A DNA stretch of 64,000 nt, from contig CM043959.1 in NCBI GenBank assembly GCA_014529385.2, positions 53,203,253 through 53,267,252 of the forward strand, given 5' to 3'. The DNA is from Adiantum capillus-veneris (lineage: Eukaryota > Streptophyta > Polypodiopsida > Polypodiales > Pteridaceae). The number at the start of each line of letters is the position of its first letter. Positions within the stretch are counted from its first letter, which is position 1. Below the pieces are notes generated by a model. It did no database searches. It was not told the origin of the DNA and saw nothing but the letters and a program-made list of their open reading frames with translations. Made by a program: the position numbers and the translations under genes. Of the stretch, positions 19,598-32,979 are shown piece after piece.

Positions 19598-20350
19598 CAT
19601 AGCCACCCAATCCAGGGGGAGGCTGCTCTGCCTCTCATAATTGATCTTCTTGCCAACCCTTGTACGGTGAGCCCTCTCAGCTGCACTTCAATACAAACAT
19701 TGTAGCACCTACCTGGTTGTTTGAAAGAGAACGGCGTGCTTGGTAAGTGCGAGCGAGACCCTACAATGGAATCTCTTGTACTGCCACATTCCTTAAGGTG
19801 CAAAGTGTACATGATTGCATTTGAGAGATGTCATCTCTCTACATTTGCTGAAACAACTCGCTCTTGCATCTGGAGAGACACCCTCGCTTTGCATTAGCTG
19901 AAAACAGCCCAGCACATACGTGATTGCATCTCGAGAGAGACCCTCGCTTCACATCCACTGAAAAATGCCCAGAGCTCTTTGGCCCTGGGCTTATCCTACA
20001 ATTAGTGCATTTTGAGAGACTACATCTCGGACAGGAAGCTCATCAAGTACTTTTTGTGCTTTATGTAGTGCACCACATTTGGCATACATGTCTACCAAGG
20101 CAGTGTCAAGCACGAATTGCATCCGTTGAAAATAGCCCACAACTCCTTGTTGGGCATATCCTGCAATCAATGCACTCCTTGAGACAACAATGCATCTAGA
20201 GAGATTGAGGAATTACATACTTCGATAGGTTCAAGTTTTCTGCCAATGAGCTACTAAGCTAAGAAGAATCACTCTGCATTCACATGTTGACATGCTAGAA
20301 GAAGAGCTTGGTCACGAAGGAAATCTTGATTAGAACCCCTTATCTCTATA
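19293..20350. repeat. Tandem duplication, copy A
   Basis: The unit begins GTAAAGCAGCGCCGCC and ends CCCCTTATCTCTATA. The next base starts copy B, so the two copies abut head to tail. It contains a CT microsatellite (about 19551-19594) and a PPR pseudogene piece on the minus strand. Confidence 0.85.
19840..20190 (-). pseudogene. PPR protein fragment 1
   Basis: Read on the minus strand around 20110 to 20050, the sequence encodes the typical plant pentatricopeptide phrase ALVDMYAKCGALHKAQKV, followed by a degenerate stretch with stop codons and pieces of a MRSEG-type motif start. PPR proteins bind organellar RNA. This piece is far too short and broken to work. Confidence 0.7.
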
Positions 20351-21508
<1,158 letters not shown>

Positions 21509-21574
21509 CCTTGAAGCTGTCTAGCCCTTGGCATCATACTTTTTTAACAGAATTGGCAGATGTTCAAGCTTTGA

Positions 21575-22010
21575 ATGAGTGCAACGACTTCAATAACCAA
21601 CGGCAAGCGAAGGGATAGACGCAAGAATTATTTGAGCGTTTCGAGCTACGACTGTGCAAGTATTTTTTCAGATTGGAAGCTCCTCAAGCACTTTTTGTGC
21701 TTTATGAAGTACACCACATTTGGCATACATGTCGACCAAGGCAATGCCAAGCATGGCGTTTTCTTTCAACAACCACTGACTAACAATATCATCCTTGAAT
21801 TCTTTTGCCCACATCAACATCTTGTGTAATGCAAAGGTGCAAGTGTACATGATTGCATTTGGAGAGATGCCCTCTCTCTGCATAAGCTGAAAACATTTAT
21901 CTCTCTTCCCGACCTGGCCTTTTGGACATATCTTGCAATCAATGCACTCCTTGAGATACCCTCACTTCGCATCAACTCACTCTTACCAACGATGGTAATC
22001 TTACACAACT
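21575..22010 (-). pseudogene. PPR protein fragment 3
   Basis: Minus-strand frame 21668-21883 reads MQREGISPNA at its start and ALVDMYAKCGVLHKAQKV near its end, spanning about two PPR motifs of the P-L-S plant type. The preceding piece (near 22000-21890, MRSEGIS then ALIARYVQKARSGREINVF) is in another frame, so at least one frameshift is present. It lies outside the tandem duplication but is clearly related to fragments 1 and 2. Confidence 0.75.
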
Positions 22011-22412
22011 ATTGAAGCTCACTCATGAGTATACATAGAAACACTCACAATATATCTCTGTCATTCAAAAGCAATAGAGAAATGAGAGAGAAAATGCTCT
22101 GTCAAGCCTCGGCCCATCCTCTTTGAGTTTGCAAAAATGCTCTCTATATGTAGTGACCTTCATGTCTATAGGTTATATCCATGTCCTCCAGGTATCTAAC
22201 TGAAACATATCCTTCCGTATAGGTCTAATGAACTCCCTACATATCAGACACAGAGGGCGCATCTAGAGAATACTAAAAGGAGAGGAGCTTTCCCATAAAG
22301 AAACCATATAGCTCAAACCATGTGGGGGGAGAGAGAGAGAGAGGAGCCTAGAGCTGTTGTAGAAAATCTGAGAGCGATAAAGAGTACTTGAAAAGTATAC
22401 TCTATTGCTATC
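22011..22412. other. Unassigned spacer before LTR element
   Basis: No gene seen. A GA-rich patch lies near 22327-22344. The last bases (CTATC) adjoin the chromovirus LTR. Confidence 0.4.
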
Positions 22413-23607
22413 TGTAACATTTAATGGCCTAAAAACTTGTGTGTAGCGGAAATTATCATGAACATAGTGGGCATTCCATTAGAATAGATTCCTAATGAGA
22501 ATTACAAGAGTGCTTGGGTGGAGAGAGCACCAAAAAGCATAACACCTAGTTAGATAGCATGAACAATACTTTCAAAAGAGAGAGAAATTAAGCTATTGAC
22601 AACAGTTGAGGACCGGATTTTCATGGAGCCGGTCCCCCCTCCAAAAGGCTTTGTATTATGGTTTCTCCCACCAAGAGAGACATTGTACAATACAATTCTT
22701 TGTGTTCCTTCAAGACTAGCTAGTGCAATGAAGATGAAAGCTTCATGCACTAAGAAAAACACTTCTCAAACACAACATCAATTATCCCCGGTCTCAGACC
22801 CAAGACCTCACATACCTTCGAAGATGGTGAGAGCTAGCAGGGTATGAGAGTAGATTGAGAGGAAGAAGGAGTAGTCTTACGAGAAAGATGTACATCTCCT
22901 CACATAATCACTCATATTAGCATAGCTTAGCTTAGTAATTAGCATGGTAAAGGAGATGAGCATGCATTGAAGCTTGGCTCTTGGTTGGATTTGCATCACA
23001 AAGCCAAGAGTTGTTGGTGTAGGCCTCCCTTCTCACAAGCTTGGAGTAGGTGATAAGCTTTCCATTAAAGCTTGAGAAGGAGAGAGAGTCTTCTTTACTT
23101 CACACATGAGATTGTGTGAGTGTGTGTGTGTGATAATGCCTTGCAAAAATTAGCCCCCTCTCTCTCTTGGTCGACCCCTCTTGCTATTTGTTCATGCTCT
23201 ACTCTCATTGGACCTCCCCAGGCCTAGCCAATGGTAATTAAGCAGTATAAGTGATAGCCTTCTGACATGTGTCCCCCTTTCCCCTTTTGTGAGAGCTTTA
23301 GGTAATTTAATAATTCAACTAAACTCTCATTGGGCCCCTTTTCCTCCTGGCCAATAGGAATCAGGCAAGCCATTGGGCTGCTGAATGCTCATTGGACCCC
23401 ATGGGAGACTGTCCAATAGTCTTCTAGAGGACTTAATTCTCATTGGTTCTTTTATTAAGTGTTTTTAAATTAATTAAACTAGATTTACTCTAGCCTAATT
23501 CTCATTGGTCCACCTCCAAGGCCATCCAATAGGAATTGGGTACACCTTGTGGGCATCTAGGCTAGGGAGATGACATGTGTCCCTCATTCCCTTTGTGTAA
23601 AGGGAGC

Positions 23608-23639
<32 letters not shown>

Positions 23640-23964
23640 CTTTCTCTCTCATCCCCTACAAGCTAGGCTCGCCCCCTCCTATGTAGGGCATCCAATTCCC
23701 CCCATGGTTGACCTTTGGACACAACCTTTGAATTTTGGAACCTTAGCATTTTGGAAGTCTTCATGGGCTGAACCTTAGGGTCTTTTTAGCCCTTTGTTGC
23801 ACATGGCTCTTTTGCAGATGGCCCCCCCATTGGATCCCTACTGTGGCCAGTTTGCTAGCTTAACCAATATTCTAGCTTTTTCTCCCCTGGCACTTCCCCA
23901 TATTAAATGATCAGTTTAACATGAGAAAATCATTTAGGAGAATTAGATATTGATTATTATGACA
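22413..23964 (-). repeat. 3' LTR of the minus-strand chromovirus
   Basis: On the + strand it begins TGTAACATTT and ends TTATGACA, so in element orientation it starts TGTCATAA and ends TGTTACA. It carries a GT microsatellite (about 23609-23638) and a cluster of CCAAT boxes in opposing pairs (23206-23530). Confidence 0.9.
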
Positions 23965-23978
23965 TTACCTCTCTCTTG
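23965..23978 (-). other. Polypurine tract of the minus-strand chromovirus
   Basis: On the minus strand AAGAGAGAGGTAA lies immediately before the 3' LTR, the expected position for the plus-strand primer. Confidence 0.65.
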
Positions 23979-24319
23979 AAATCATAGTCGTCCTCGACTA
24001 TGGTGTAGAGAAGATAAAGCATATTCATGAGTCCTTTTCTTAGCGGGTAGAGGATCCCTATTTTACCCTACGACATCATTCCACAATGGATGACTAGTCC
24101 ATTCGGTGCTTGAGAGCCTGAGGCTGCCGCAAGCATGTCTGCACATTAGTCCTATCAATCTTCCATAGTAGAGTGACAAGCTCTACTTGGTGTTTGGGAG
24201 ACTTCGTCTCCGCAAACTTGATCTAAGTATGCATACTACTTCATTTTTTTGCACAATAAAGAAAAAGAGAGTCTTATAAGACAAAAACTTTGTTCATTTT
24301 TAACATTTTGTACATTTGC

Positions 24320-27210
24320 TTACTCTTGGGAAGCATTGTAAGCATTGACAAGGTTTAGGTTATCCATTAATTGTATGCCTTGCATCCATCTAGCATCTTC
24401 AAAAGGATAATTCTTAAACTTAATAAGATATCGTCGGATAGTCTTACCGCCTCTTAGTACCTTGTCTTCATGTCGGAGAATGGACTCGGGCTGCAGCACC
24501 TCCTCTTGGTCCTCGATCTCCGGTGGGTCTTCAAAAGTTGGTTCTTGAGGTGGCTCTCCTTTGTAAGGCTTTAATAGGCTCACATGGAAAGCATTGTGTA
24601 TGAGCCAATGATTGGGCAACTTGTGTTGATAGGCCATCTCATTGATTGGCCTAAGAATCTAGAAGGGACCATAGTACCTTTTTGCTAGTTTAGCATAGTA
24701 CTTTTGGTGTCCCGTAGGATTCTTGCTCGTCGTGTGCCTTAATCGAGCCTGTGGGAATTTTAATAAGACCCAATCATTTTCTTTAAAGGTTTGGGCTCTT
24801 CTATGCTTGTCAGCAGTAGCCTTTTGCCTTTGTTGTGAGATAGAGATAGCATCCTTAATCTTGTGAAAATATTCTTGTAGGTCTCGGCTATACTCATCTG
24901 CAACGAAGATCTTCCCATGTACCTTAAGTAGCAAGGGACTTTTTTATCTTCCCTCAATTACCTCGAAAGGTGCTTTTCCCGTGGAAGTATGTACAGTGTT
25001 ATTGTAAGCATACTCCACTAAGGATAAGTACTTCTCCCATTGGGATCTTTGATCTACTTCCGTTACATAGGCTTTTAATAGATCGAGAATTGTTAGGTTA
25101 GCTATTTCACTTTGGCCATCCGTTTGTGGTGGATGATAGGCCGAAGAGAAGTTTAGCCTTGTCCCTAAATTCTCAAAGAGACCCTTCCAGAAATTATTGG
25201 TCATTCTAGGATCTCTATCCGACACTATGGACATTGGCAAGCCATGGTACTTGAAAATTTGTGAAATGAAGAGGGTTGCCATTTGATGGGCTTTGATAGT
25301 CTTTTTGACAGGTATAAAATGAGGTTGTTTACTGAACCTGTCTACTATCGTCCATATTCCCGTATTCCCATGGATAGACTTAGGCAATCCAAAGATAAAA
25401 TCCATGGATATGCTCTCCCATGGTGAATTAGGGATTGGCAAGGGTTGAAGCAATCCAAGTTGCTATCAAATTTTGTCTTTTGGCATACCACACATTTAGA
25501 AACATACTCTTGTATGTTCACTTTCATGGTAGGCCAATAGAAATATGTTTCAATTCCCTTTAAGGTAGACTGAATCCCTCTATGGCCCGCATAAGGTGGA
25601 GCATGAGATTCATACATTACTTTCTCACGTAGTGAGTTAGTAACACATAGTCTATTGCCATAGAGAAGATAACCATCTTGTAAAGTAAATGGTTCTTCTT
25701 TCTTCCCTAATGCAAGGGCTGAAATCACATCTCTAAAATCGGGATCAATAGCATACTCATCTATCATTGAAGATAGATCATTGTGAGTTGCTATGGAAAC
25801 CGCATTTACTCTCGGCCGTCTTGAGAGTGCATCAGCTACTTGATTATGCTTGTCAGCAATGTGAGCAATATGAAAATGAAATTGCGAAAGGAAATTTGCC
25901 CACCTCATTTGTTTGTCGGAGAGCTTGGTCTGCGTCATGAAGTACTGAAGACTTTGGTGATCCGTTCGCAGAATGAAAGGAGTCCCCAATAAATAGTGCT
26001 TCCATGAGTCTAAGGCATGTAGAACTGCAAGGAGTTCCTTTTCATATATGTCTAGAGCTTGCTCAACAGGGTCGAGCCTTCGACTTTCATAGCCTATGGC
26101 GTGCCCTTCTTGAAGCAAAACAGCTCCAAGGCAATCACCACAAGCATCACATTGGACCTCAAATGGTTTTGAGAGATCCGGTAATGTAAGCACAGGTTGA
26201 GGGATAAGCTTTTCTTTAAGATTTTTGAAAGCATTGTTCTCCTTAGCAAACCATGTATACCTAACGCTTTTCTTTGTTAGGTCATGTAATGGTCCCACAA
26301 TTTGTGAGAACTTTTCTATGAAGCGTCTATAGTATGCACACATACCTATAAAGCTTCTTAGTTCATGAAGATTCCTTGGTTTAGGCCATCCTTTTATTAC
26401 CTCTAACTTTGATGAATCCATTTGGATGCCATCTTGAGAGATAATGTGACCTAAATACTGAATCTCTTGCAAGAAAAATTCACTTTTCTTTCGATTAACA
26501 TAAAGTTTATTCTCTCTTAAAACTTGAAATATTACCTGGAGGTGTTGTTTGTGTTCGTCTAATGAATTAGAGTAGATGATAATATCATCAAAGAACACTC
26601 CAGTGAAGGTTCGATGAGGCCTAAACAGCTTCTCCATCAAGCGGTTGAATGTGGCTGGTGCATTGATCAAGCCAAAAGGCATGACAATGTATTCGTAAAG
26701 ACGAAATGTGGTACGAAATGCGGTCTTTACAATATCTTGATCAACTATCCTTATTTGGTGATAGCCACTTTTTAGGTCAATCCTACTGAAGTAGGTCGAT
26801 CCTTGTAGCTTATCAAATAGGTCTTCTACCCGTGGAACGAGAAACCTATTCTTGATAGTGATCCTATTTAGTGCTCTATAGTCGACACACATACGATATG
26901 TGCCATCTTTCTTTTGCACTGATAGCACAGGTGAGCAAAATGGAGATGAGCTAGGCCTAACCATGCCCTTCTCAACTAGCTCATGCACTTGCCGCATAAT
27001 CTCCTCTTGTTGAGCTTGAGAAACTCTATAAGGAGGTTTTTTAGGCGGTGAACTTCCTAGAAGAAGTTCAATTGCATGGTCATCATTACCTCGTTTAGGA
27101 GGTAGCTCACAAGGGATGTCGTCAATAAAAACATCTTGAAACCCCTTGAGAAAATTGGATAACTCTAATTCCTCTTGGTTGCTTTTATTTCTTTTGCTAA
27201 AGCATTAGGT
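24320..27210 (-). pseudogene. Chromovirus pol (RT, RNase H, integrase, chromodomain), broken
   Basis: Three main minus-strand frames make up pol. 27210 to 25345 carries reverse transcriptase (CVDYRALN, catalytic FFDD near 26590), RNase H (VQCDACGDCLGAVL) and the start of integrase with the HHCC module (CVVCQKTK). 25453 to 24944 carries the integrase core (MDFIFGLPK, IVSDRD, YHPQTDGQSE). 24934 to 24320 carries the integrase tail (NDWVLLK), then HNAFHVSLLKPY and a chromodomain (YLIKFKNYPFEDARWM). The changes of frame near 25450 and 24930, and a stop between 24659 and 24637, mark inactivation. The chromodomain assigns the element to the chromoviruses, which use it to target chromatin on insertion. 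Confidence 0.88.
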
Positions 27211-27418
27211 TCATTTTGAGAATCTTTAACAAAAATCATGTACACGGAAATAGAGCTCTTTATTGACTTGTTGAAAGCTAGTGTATGTACAATTGGAATA
27301 GTGTTACCCATTTCCTTAGCATCTATATACATGTATTTTTCCCTGAACTTAAAGGAGATTCTCCTTTCAGGGAATTTAACATTGGCAACCAGGCGATCAA
27401 ACCATGGTGCCCCTAGGA

Positions 27419-28872
27419 TTACATCCTCATGCTTGAGAGGAGAGATAAAGAAGTCATTTTGTCCACATAGCTTTGGACATGAAGCCTCAATTTCCCGATT
27501 AAGGGAGTGACTGAAGCTTCTTGCCCCTTGAAAGCACTGTCTGCGGGTAGGACAACTCCCATCTCATAGGCTTGTATGCCTAGCTTGGTGGCCAACTCTA
27601 TAGATATAAAATTGTGAGTAGAACTAGGGTCAAAGAGAATAAAAGCATCATGTTCTCTTACCTTTCCCCAAGCATGGCATAGAGGAGATCCTTTGTGATG
27701 AGTTTGGTGAGTCTCCTCCTCTTGGATTTCAACCAAGGTAGCTCTAGGAGGATCTTGGCGGTTGTTCTTTTGGGGACAAGCGCGGTACGCATGCCCTTGT
27801 TCGCCGCACTTGAAACACCGGTTATCCTTGTGATAACTCTCAAGCTCTTTAGGAGAGAGTTTGTTTTTACCTTTGTAAACTCTCTTCTCTTTAGCTTTGT
27901 TGGAGTTGCCCTTAGGAGACTTTTGGACATTGTCCTTCCCCTTAGGCTCATTGGAACCCTTGTTTTCCGTGGGCTTATTATTTCTTTTAGCCCCCGTTTG
28001 GAAATTGATTCGAGAGGCCACCATAATGTGGTGTATTACCGCCGATATGGTACGTGGCCTTTGGGAGTTAACATACTCCACCATTTCTTCGGTTAAGCCC
28101 GCACAAAATTGTTGCTTTTGCTCTCCAAAATCCAACTTTTTGAAGACAGTGGCTTTGAGTTGTAGGTCCCAAAACTTGTCTACATATTTGTGGATGGATT
28201 CATAGGGAGAGAGCTTTAAGCTTCGCCATTCGGTGAGTACTTTGTCTTTGGCATCGGTGGCCAAAAACTGCTTCATAATGGAAGCTCCTAAAGCTTTCCA
28301 TGTTTGTGGAGCTTCACCGTTGGCTCGTAGGCTAAACCACCATCGCCTGGCAGACTTTTGAAAGTGCATAGCTACATGGCGTAGCTTAGAGGACTCCGTG
28401 AAGCCCTCATCTCCAAACGCCGCATCAAACTATTGGATAAAGGCCGAGACTTTGTCCGTAGCACCAAAGGTGCCATCATAGGTAAGGAAAGAGATGCTCT
28501 TCCTCCCTCTTTGAACTTCTTCAACTTGGACGACCTCTTCCATGCGGCATAGGATTTCCTATGGCCTCTTCTTTTTGATGGTTCAAAGATTGCACCATCA
28601 CTTTCTTCAAAAGGTGAAGAATTTGAAGAAGGTGGACAAGAGGGTGACCTCTTTCTCGCCTTTTTCTTGTCTTGATCTTCGTCGTCTTCACCATCACTTT
28701 CATAAGAGGAAGAGGATGAAGAAGATGGAGAAGAGGGTGTCCTCTTTCTCGCCTTTTTCTTCTCTTGCTTTTTATCATCCCTCTTTGAATTATGGTGTGG
28801 AGAATGGTACGATGGTCTTCTCCGCTTTGGTGGTGATGGAGAGCGTTTAGCCCGCTGTCTTCATGGAGCCAT
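27419..28872 (-). pseudogene. Chromovirus gag and protease start, broken
   Basis: The probable start ATG is at 28872-28870, but an in-frame TGA follows three codons later (28863-28861). A Ser/Lys/Asp-rich N-terminal segment follows, then the frame changes near 28500, and a TAG interrupts the gag domain at 28432-28430. From 28369 the frame is open: gag domain (KSARRWWFSLR), a basic linker, one zinc knuckle (CFKCGEQGHAYRAC, spacing CX2CX4HX4C) and the protease beginning, where the active-site phrase reads FDPSSTHNFIS instead of a D-S/P-G-containing motif. At least three lesions therefore stop expression. Confidence 0.85.
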
Positions 28873-29638
28873 CTCCGCCGAGGTGGCGGGAGACTCACTT
28901 CTTTCTTGTTCCTTCGGTGGAGGCTCTTGAGTTCTCCTTTGGGAAGGAGATGCATCATCAAGAAGTAAATTCTTGAGCCCTTCGTATGGATTCTCTTCTT
29001 CTTCCCGAATCGGAGAGAGACCTCTTTTGGAAGTCTCACAAGGAGGCTTCCTAGGTGTTCTCTCGTCATGGTGGTGAGCTTGGAGAATCCCATGAGCACA
29101 GAGCTGCCGTTACACTTCACTTTGGAGAGATGGATTGCCCATGGCTTGTTGAAGCCTAGAAACAAGATAGTTAACAAGCATAGGAGCATCATTAGTAGCT
29201 TGCTCATTAGCAAAATAAAATTTATCAACATTCATTTCACTCTATTTACTATTGTCAGCCATTCTAACAACTTTTAGGTGTACTTTGACACTTCAAGCCC
29301 TAGTTGCTACTCCTCTTTACCCCTTTAGAAAAAGCACTCAAGCTACTATACCCGTGGCTCGAATATCATTAATTGCAAGCAATAGAAGAGAGGGTCGTTC
29401 AACACCAAAACAGCACCGGCTCCTGTCAAGCTTCTAATAGCTCAATAGTGGTTAAGTCGTAGGACTTCACTATTAAGACCATAGCTCTCGACGGTGATGC
29501 CCCGTTAACTGCACGAAGGCAGGCGCACTACAAGGCTGAAAAATCCCTATTCTACTTACTCACAGGCAATTAATAATACCAACCATTTATAGCTAACTTG
29601 AGGACCTCCCTTCTTGAGCAAGAAAAGAGAAACCTTGT
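28873..29638 (-). other. Leader of the minus-strand chromovirus
   Basis: The stretch between the primer site and the gag start has no clear coding content. Frames read across it are short or in the wrong phase. Confidence 0.55.
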
Positions 29639-29650
29639 GCTCTGATACCA
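29639..29650 (-). other. Primer binding site, initiator tRNA-Met type
   Basis: The minus strand reads TGGTATCAGAGC one base after the 5' LTR, the standard complement of the plant initiator tRNA-Met 3' end. Confidence 0.9.
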
Positions 29651-29651
29651 A

Positions 29652-31201
29652 TGTAACATTTAATGGCCTAAAAACTTGTGTGTAGCGGAAATTATCATGA
29701 ACATAGTGGGCATTCCATTAGAATAGATTCCTAATGAGAATTACAAGAGTGCTTGGGTGGAGAGAGCACCAAAAAGCATAACACCTAGTTAGATAGCATG
29801 AACAATACTTTCAAAAGAGAGAGAAATTAAGCTATTGACAACAGTTGAGGACCGGATTTTCATGGAGCCGGTCCCCCCTCCAAAAGGCTTTGTATTATGG
29901 TTTCTCCCACCAAGAGAGACATTGTACAATACAATTCTTTGTGTTCCTTCAAGACTAGCTAGTGCAATGAAGATGAAAGCTTCATGCACTAAGAAAAACA
30001 CTTCTCAAACACAACATCAATTATCCCCGGTCTCAGACCCAAGACCTCACATACCTTCGAAGATGGTGAGAGCTAGTAGGGTATGAGAGTAGATTGAGAT
30101 GAAGAAGGAGTAGTCTTACGAGAAAGATGTACATCTCCTTACATAATCACTCATATTAGCATAGCTTAGCTTAGTAATTAGCATGGTAGAGGATATGAGC
30201 ATGCATTGAAGCTTGGCTCTTGGTTGGATTTGCATCACAAAGCCAAGTGTTGTTGGTGTAGGCCTCCCTTCTCACAAGCTTGGAGTAGGTGATAAGCTTT
30301 CCATTAAAGCTTCAGAAGGAGAGAGAGTCTTCTTTACTTCACACATGAGATTGTGTGAGTGTGTGTGTGTGATAATGCCTTGCAAAAATTAGCCCCCTCT
30401 CTCTCTTGGTCGACCCCTCTTGCTATTTGTTCATGCTCTACTCTCATTGGACCTCCCCAGGCCTAGCCAATGGTAATTAAGCAGTATAAGTGATAGCCTT
30501 CTGACATGTGTCCCCCTTTCCCCTTTTGTGAGAGCTTTAGGTAATTTAATAATTCAACTAAACTCTCATTGGGCCCCTTTTCCTCCTGGCCAATAGGAAT
30601 CAGGCAAGCCATTGGGCTGCTGAATGCTCATTGGACCCCATGGGAGACTGTCCAATAGTCTTCTAGAGGACTTAATTCTCATTGGTTCTTTTATTAAGTG
30701 TTTTTAAATTAATTAAACTAGATTTACTCTAGCCTAATTCTCATTGGTCCACCTCCAAGGCCATCCAATAGGAATTGGGTACACCTTGTGGGCATCTAGG
30801 CTAGGGAGATGACATGTGTCCCTCATTCCCTTTGTGTAAAGGGAGCTTGTGTGTGTGTGTGTGTGTGTGTGTGTGACTTTCTCTCTCATCCCCTACAAGC
30901 TAGGCTCGCCCCCTCCTATGTAGGGCATCCAATTCCCCCCATGGTTGACCTTTGGACACAACCTTTGAATTTTGGAACCTTAACATTTTGGAAGTCTTAA
31001 TGGACTGAACCTTAGGGTTTTTTTAACCCATTGTTGTACATGGCTCTTTTGGAGATGGCTCCTCCTTTGGATCCCTACTGTGGCCAGTTTGCTAGCTTAA
31101 CCAATATTCGAGCTTTTTCGCCCCTGACACTTCCCCATATTAAATGATCAGTTTAACATGAGAAAATCATTTAGGAGAATTAGATATTGATTATTATGAC
31201 A
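29652..31201 (-). repeat. 5' LTR of the minus-strand chromovirus
   Basis: This 1550-bp copy of 22413-23964 contains a GT run near 30847-30874 and the same opposing CCAAT pairs (about 30445-30770), which in element orientation lie in the U3 promoter part. Small frames that recur in both LTRs (for example 29835-30086) are not considered genes. Confidence 0.9.
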
Positions 31202-31335
31202 TTATCAATTCTAAATAGATGGTCCGATCCATTGTAGATTTATGGAGACTCAAAAGAGGAATCACCTCAATGCCAGACGCACTCAGTTGCGACATGGGCA
31301 GACGTGCCCCACAATGATAGTGTCCTCTAAAAGAC

Positions 31336-31369
<34 letters not shown>

Positions 31370-31417
31370 TTCTTGCTCTCAGAATAGGCAAGAATCGGCC
31401 TTTTTTTGCTATTTTTC

Positions 31418-31459
<42 letters not shown>

Positions 31460-32459
31460 GAGTGTGGACAGTGGTACACTCTGGCTGCGGCCCTTGATAA
31501 AATCACACATTCCCCTTTACCCAGGCCGTGCTTGCATGCTCTCATAACCCTCCTAAACATCTTGTAGTATTGTCAGAGTTAGAAAAAGATATGATGAATG
31601 CAAGAGTCACTAAATTTCTAAAAGAACACCATAAAAACACTCTGGCAATCTGGCTCGATGGCAATCTCAGGTAAGAAAGCTATATGAGAGGATCAAAGGA
31701 AGATAATTCCTGCGAGCTTCCAACTCAATACATGCACATAAAGAATTGTAGAATGTCTCTCTCTCTCTTTCTACGCTGGATTATATGTAGGCTTGGACGC
31801 AATACCTTGATGTTGATAGCTACGTCTGATCTGCTTGAGTTGTTGAGAAGCTAGAGCTAATCAAGGCTACTCTTAGCACCTCTTGTGTGCCACAACCCAT
31901 CATCGACATAGCCAACAAGGGTGAAACTCACCGGGCTCTATAGTGTAGCAACGGCTACAGATCTAGAGAAGAGTTTGTTGAAGCTTTGCACAACACCATT
32001 GTTAAACATATCCGGCAAGGGTGGGAAAGAAAGCTGGACTTGGGAGGCCAGGCTATAGTTAGTAGCGAGGAGTGCAGAACACTCTATTGAAGGTTCGTGC
32101 ATCACATTAGAGAGCTTCTCTCACAGGACATGATTGGAAAGGAGTCTCTCTCTCTCTCTGGGGGGAATGCATAAAACACTGCCAGCAAGAAAGGGATGGG
32201 TCTGCAGCGCCTTGAGAGCATGTCCATCGTCCCATTCCCTGCGCAGAGCCGCTCTTGCAGGTATGCTGTATGTGATGTTGGAGGCGGCCAGCAAGCTGTA
32301 CTACAGTTGCACCTCTCTCTGCATACCCTGCCCCATCTCCACCATCACCCTTACCGGATTGCGCACGCTCCCGCACATCCCTGAAGGATGCCAGGCTCCC
32401 AGCCTCTTGCCAATACGTGAGGAGCGGGTGCACCGTTGCCTCCTGTGTTGTGGATTCAA
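31202..32459. other. Unassigned region with GA microsatellites
   Basis: GA runs lie near 31338-31367 and 31421-31454. No gene was recognised. A minus-strand frame at 32107-32658 shows no known motif and overlaps a direct repeat. Confidence 0.4.
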
Positions 32460-32631
32460 GGAGATTTAACCCGCGCTCTGCTGGACAGTGGGCCGCCTCG
32501 ATGGCTATACTTATTACTGAACAATGTTTTCTGTGCGCACTCTCAGGAGATTTAACCCTCCCTCTGCTGGACAGTAGGCCGCCTCGATGGCTATACTTAT
32601 TATTGAACAATGTTTTCTGTGCGCACTCTCT
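32460..32631. repeat. 86-bp direct tandem repeat, two copies
   Basis: Units 32460-32545 and 32546-32631 begin GGAGATTTAACC and share nearly all bases, including CCGCCTCGATGGCTATAC. A CT run follows near 32690-32720. Confidence 0.8.
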
Positions 32632-32686
32632 CTCTATTTTAAACGACTCTTCCCCCAAGAAACTTGCGACACTTAGAGCTTGGCCA

Positions 32687-32726
<40 letters not shown>

Positions 32727-32979
32727 ACACACAGCGTGTTTGTTGATTGCCTGGACTGCAGGCCACATTGGCTGGAGGCTAGCCTAAGGATTCTCCTGTT
32801 ACCACATGGTAGAGGGGGGACCGGAATCCCTCCCCGCTTTATATTAGTATAGATATACAAAGTACTAAGTTTTCTACTTTACATTTCTAGGATTATAGAA
32901 GTCTTCTCATTTTCTAATTTTCATTTCTTAAGGTTTTCTTTGAAATGCAGGAGAGTGTGACATGTGGATGCCTTCTCCT

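Larger units (their letters stand above)
22413..31201 (-). mobile_element. Chromovirus-type Ty3/gypsy element, decayed, minus strand
   Basis: Two LTRs of about 1.55 kb (22413-23964 and 29652-31201) enclose, in minus orientation, a tRNA-Met primer site, gag, protease, reverse transcriptase, RNase H, integrase and a C-terminal chromodomain. The flanks are CTATC on the left and TTATC on the right, a target duplication with one difference. LTR similarity is high by eye, with perhaps 2 percent change concentrated near 23730-23850, so the insertion is older than the 17.1-kb element. Stop codons and frameshifts in gag and pol show that it is no longer autonomous. Confidence 0.9.

Noticed and set aside
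22596-22847. Small frame repeated at 29835-30086
   Set aside because: Present in both LTRs of the minus-strand chromovirus; duplicated with the LTR and without protein motifs.
28521-29231. 236-residue minus-strand frame in the chromovirus leader and gag
   Set aside because: It is out of phase with the recognisable gag text (KKKARKR, Ser-rich) that runs through the same bases, so it is a shadow frame.
32107-32658. 183-residue minus-strand frame
   Set aside because: Crosses the 86-bp direct repeat and CT runs, has no recognisable domain and biased low-complexity composition.
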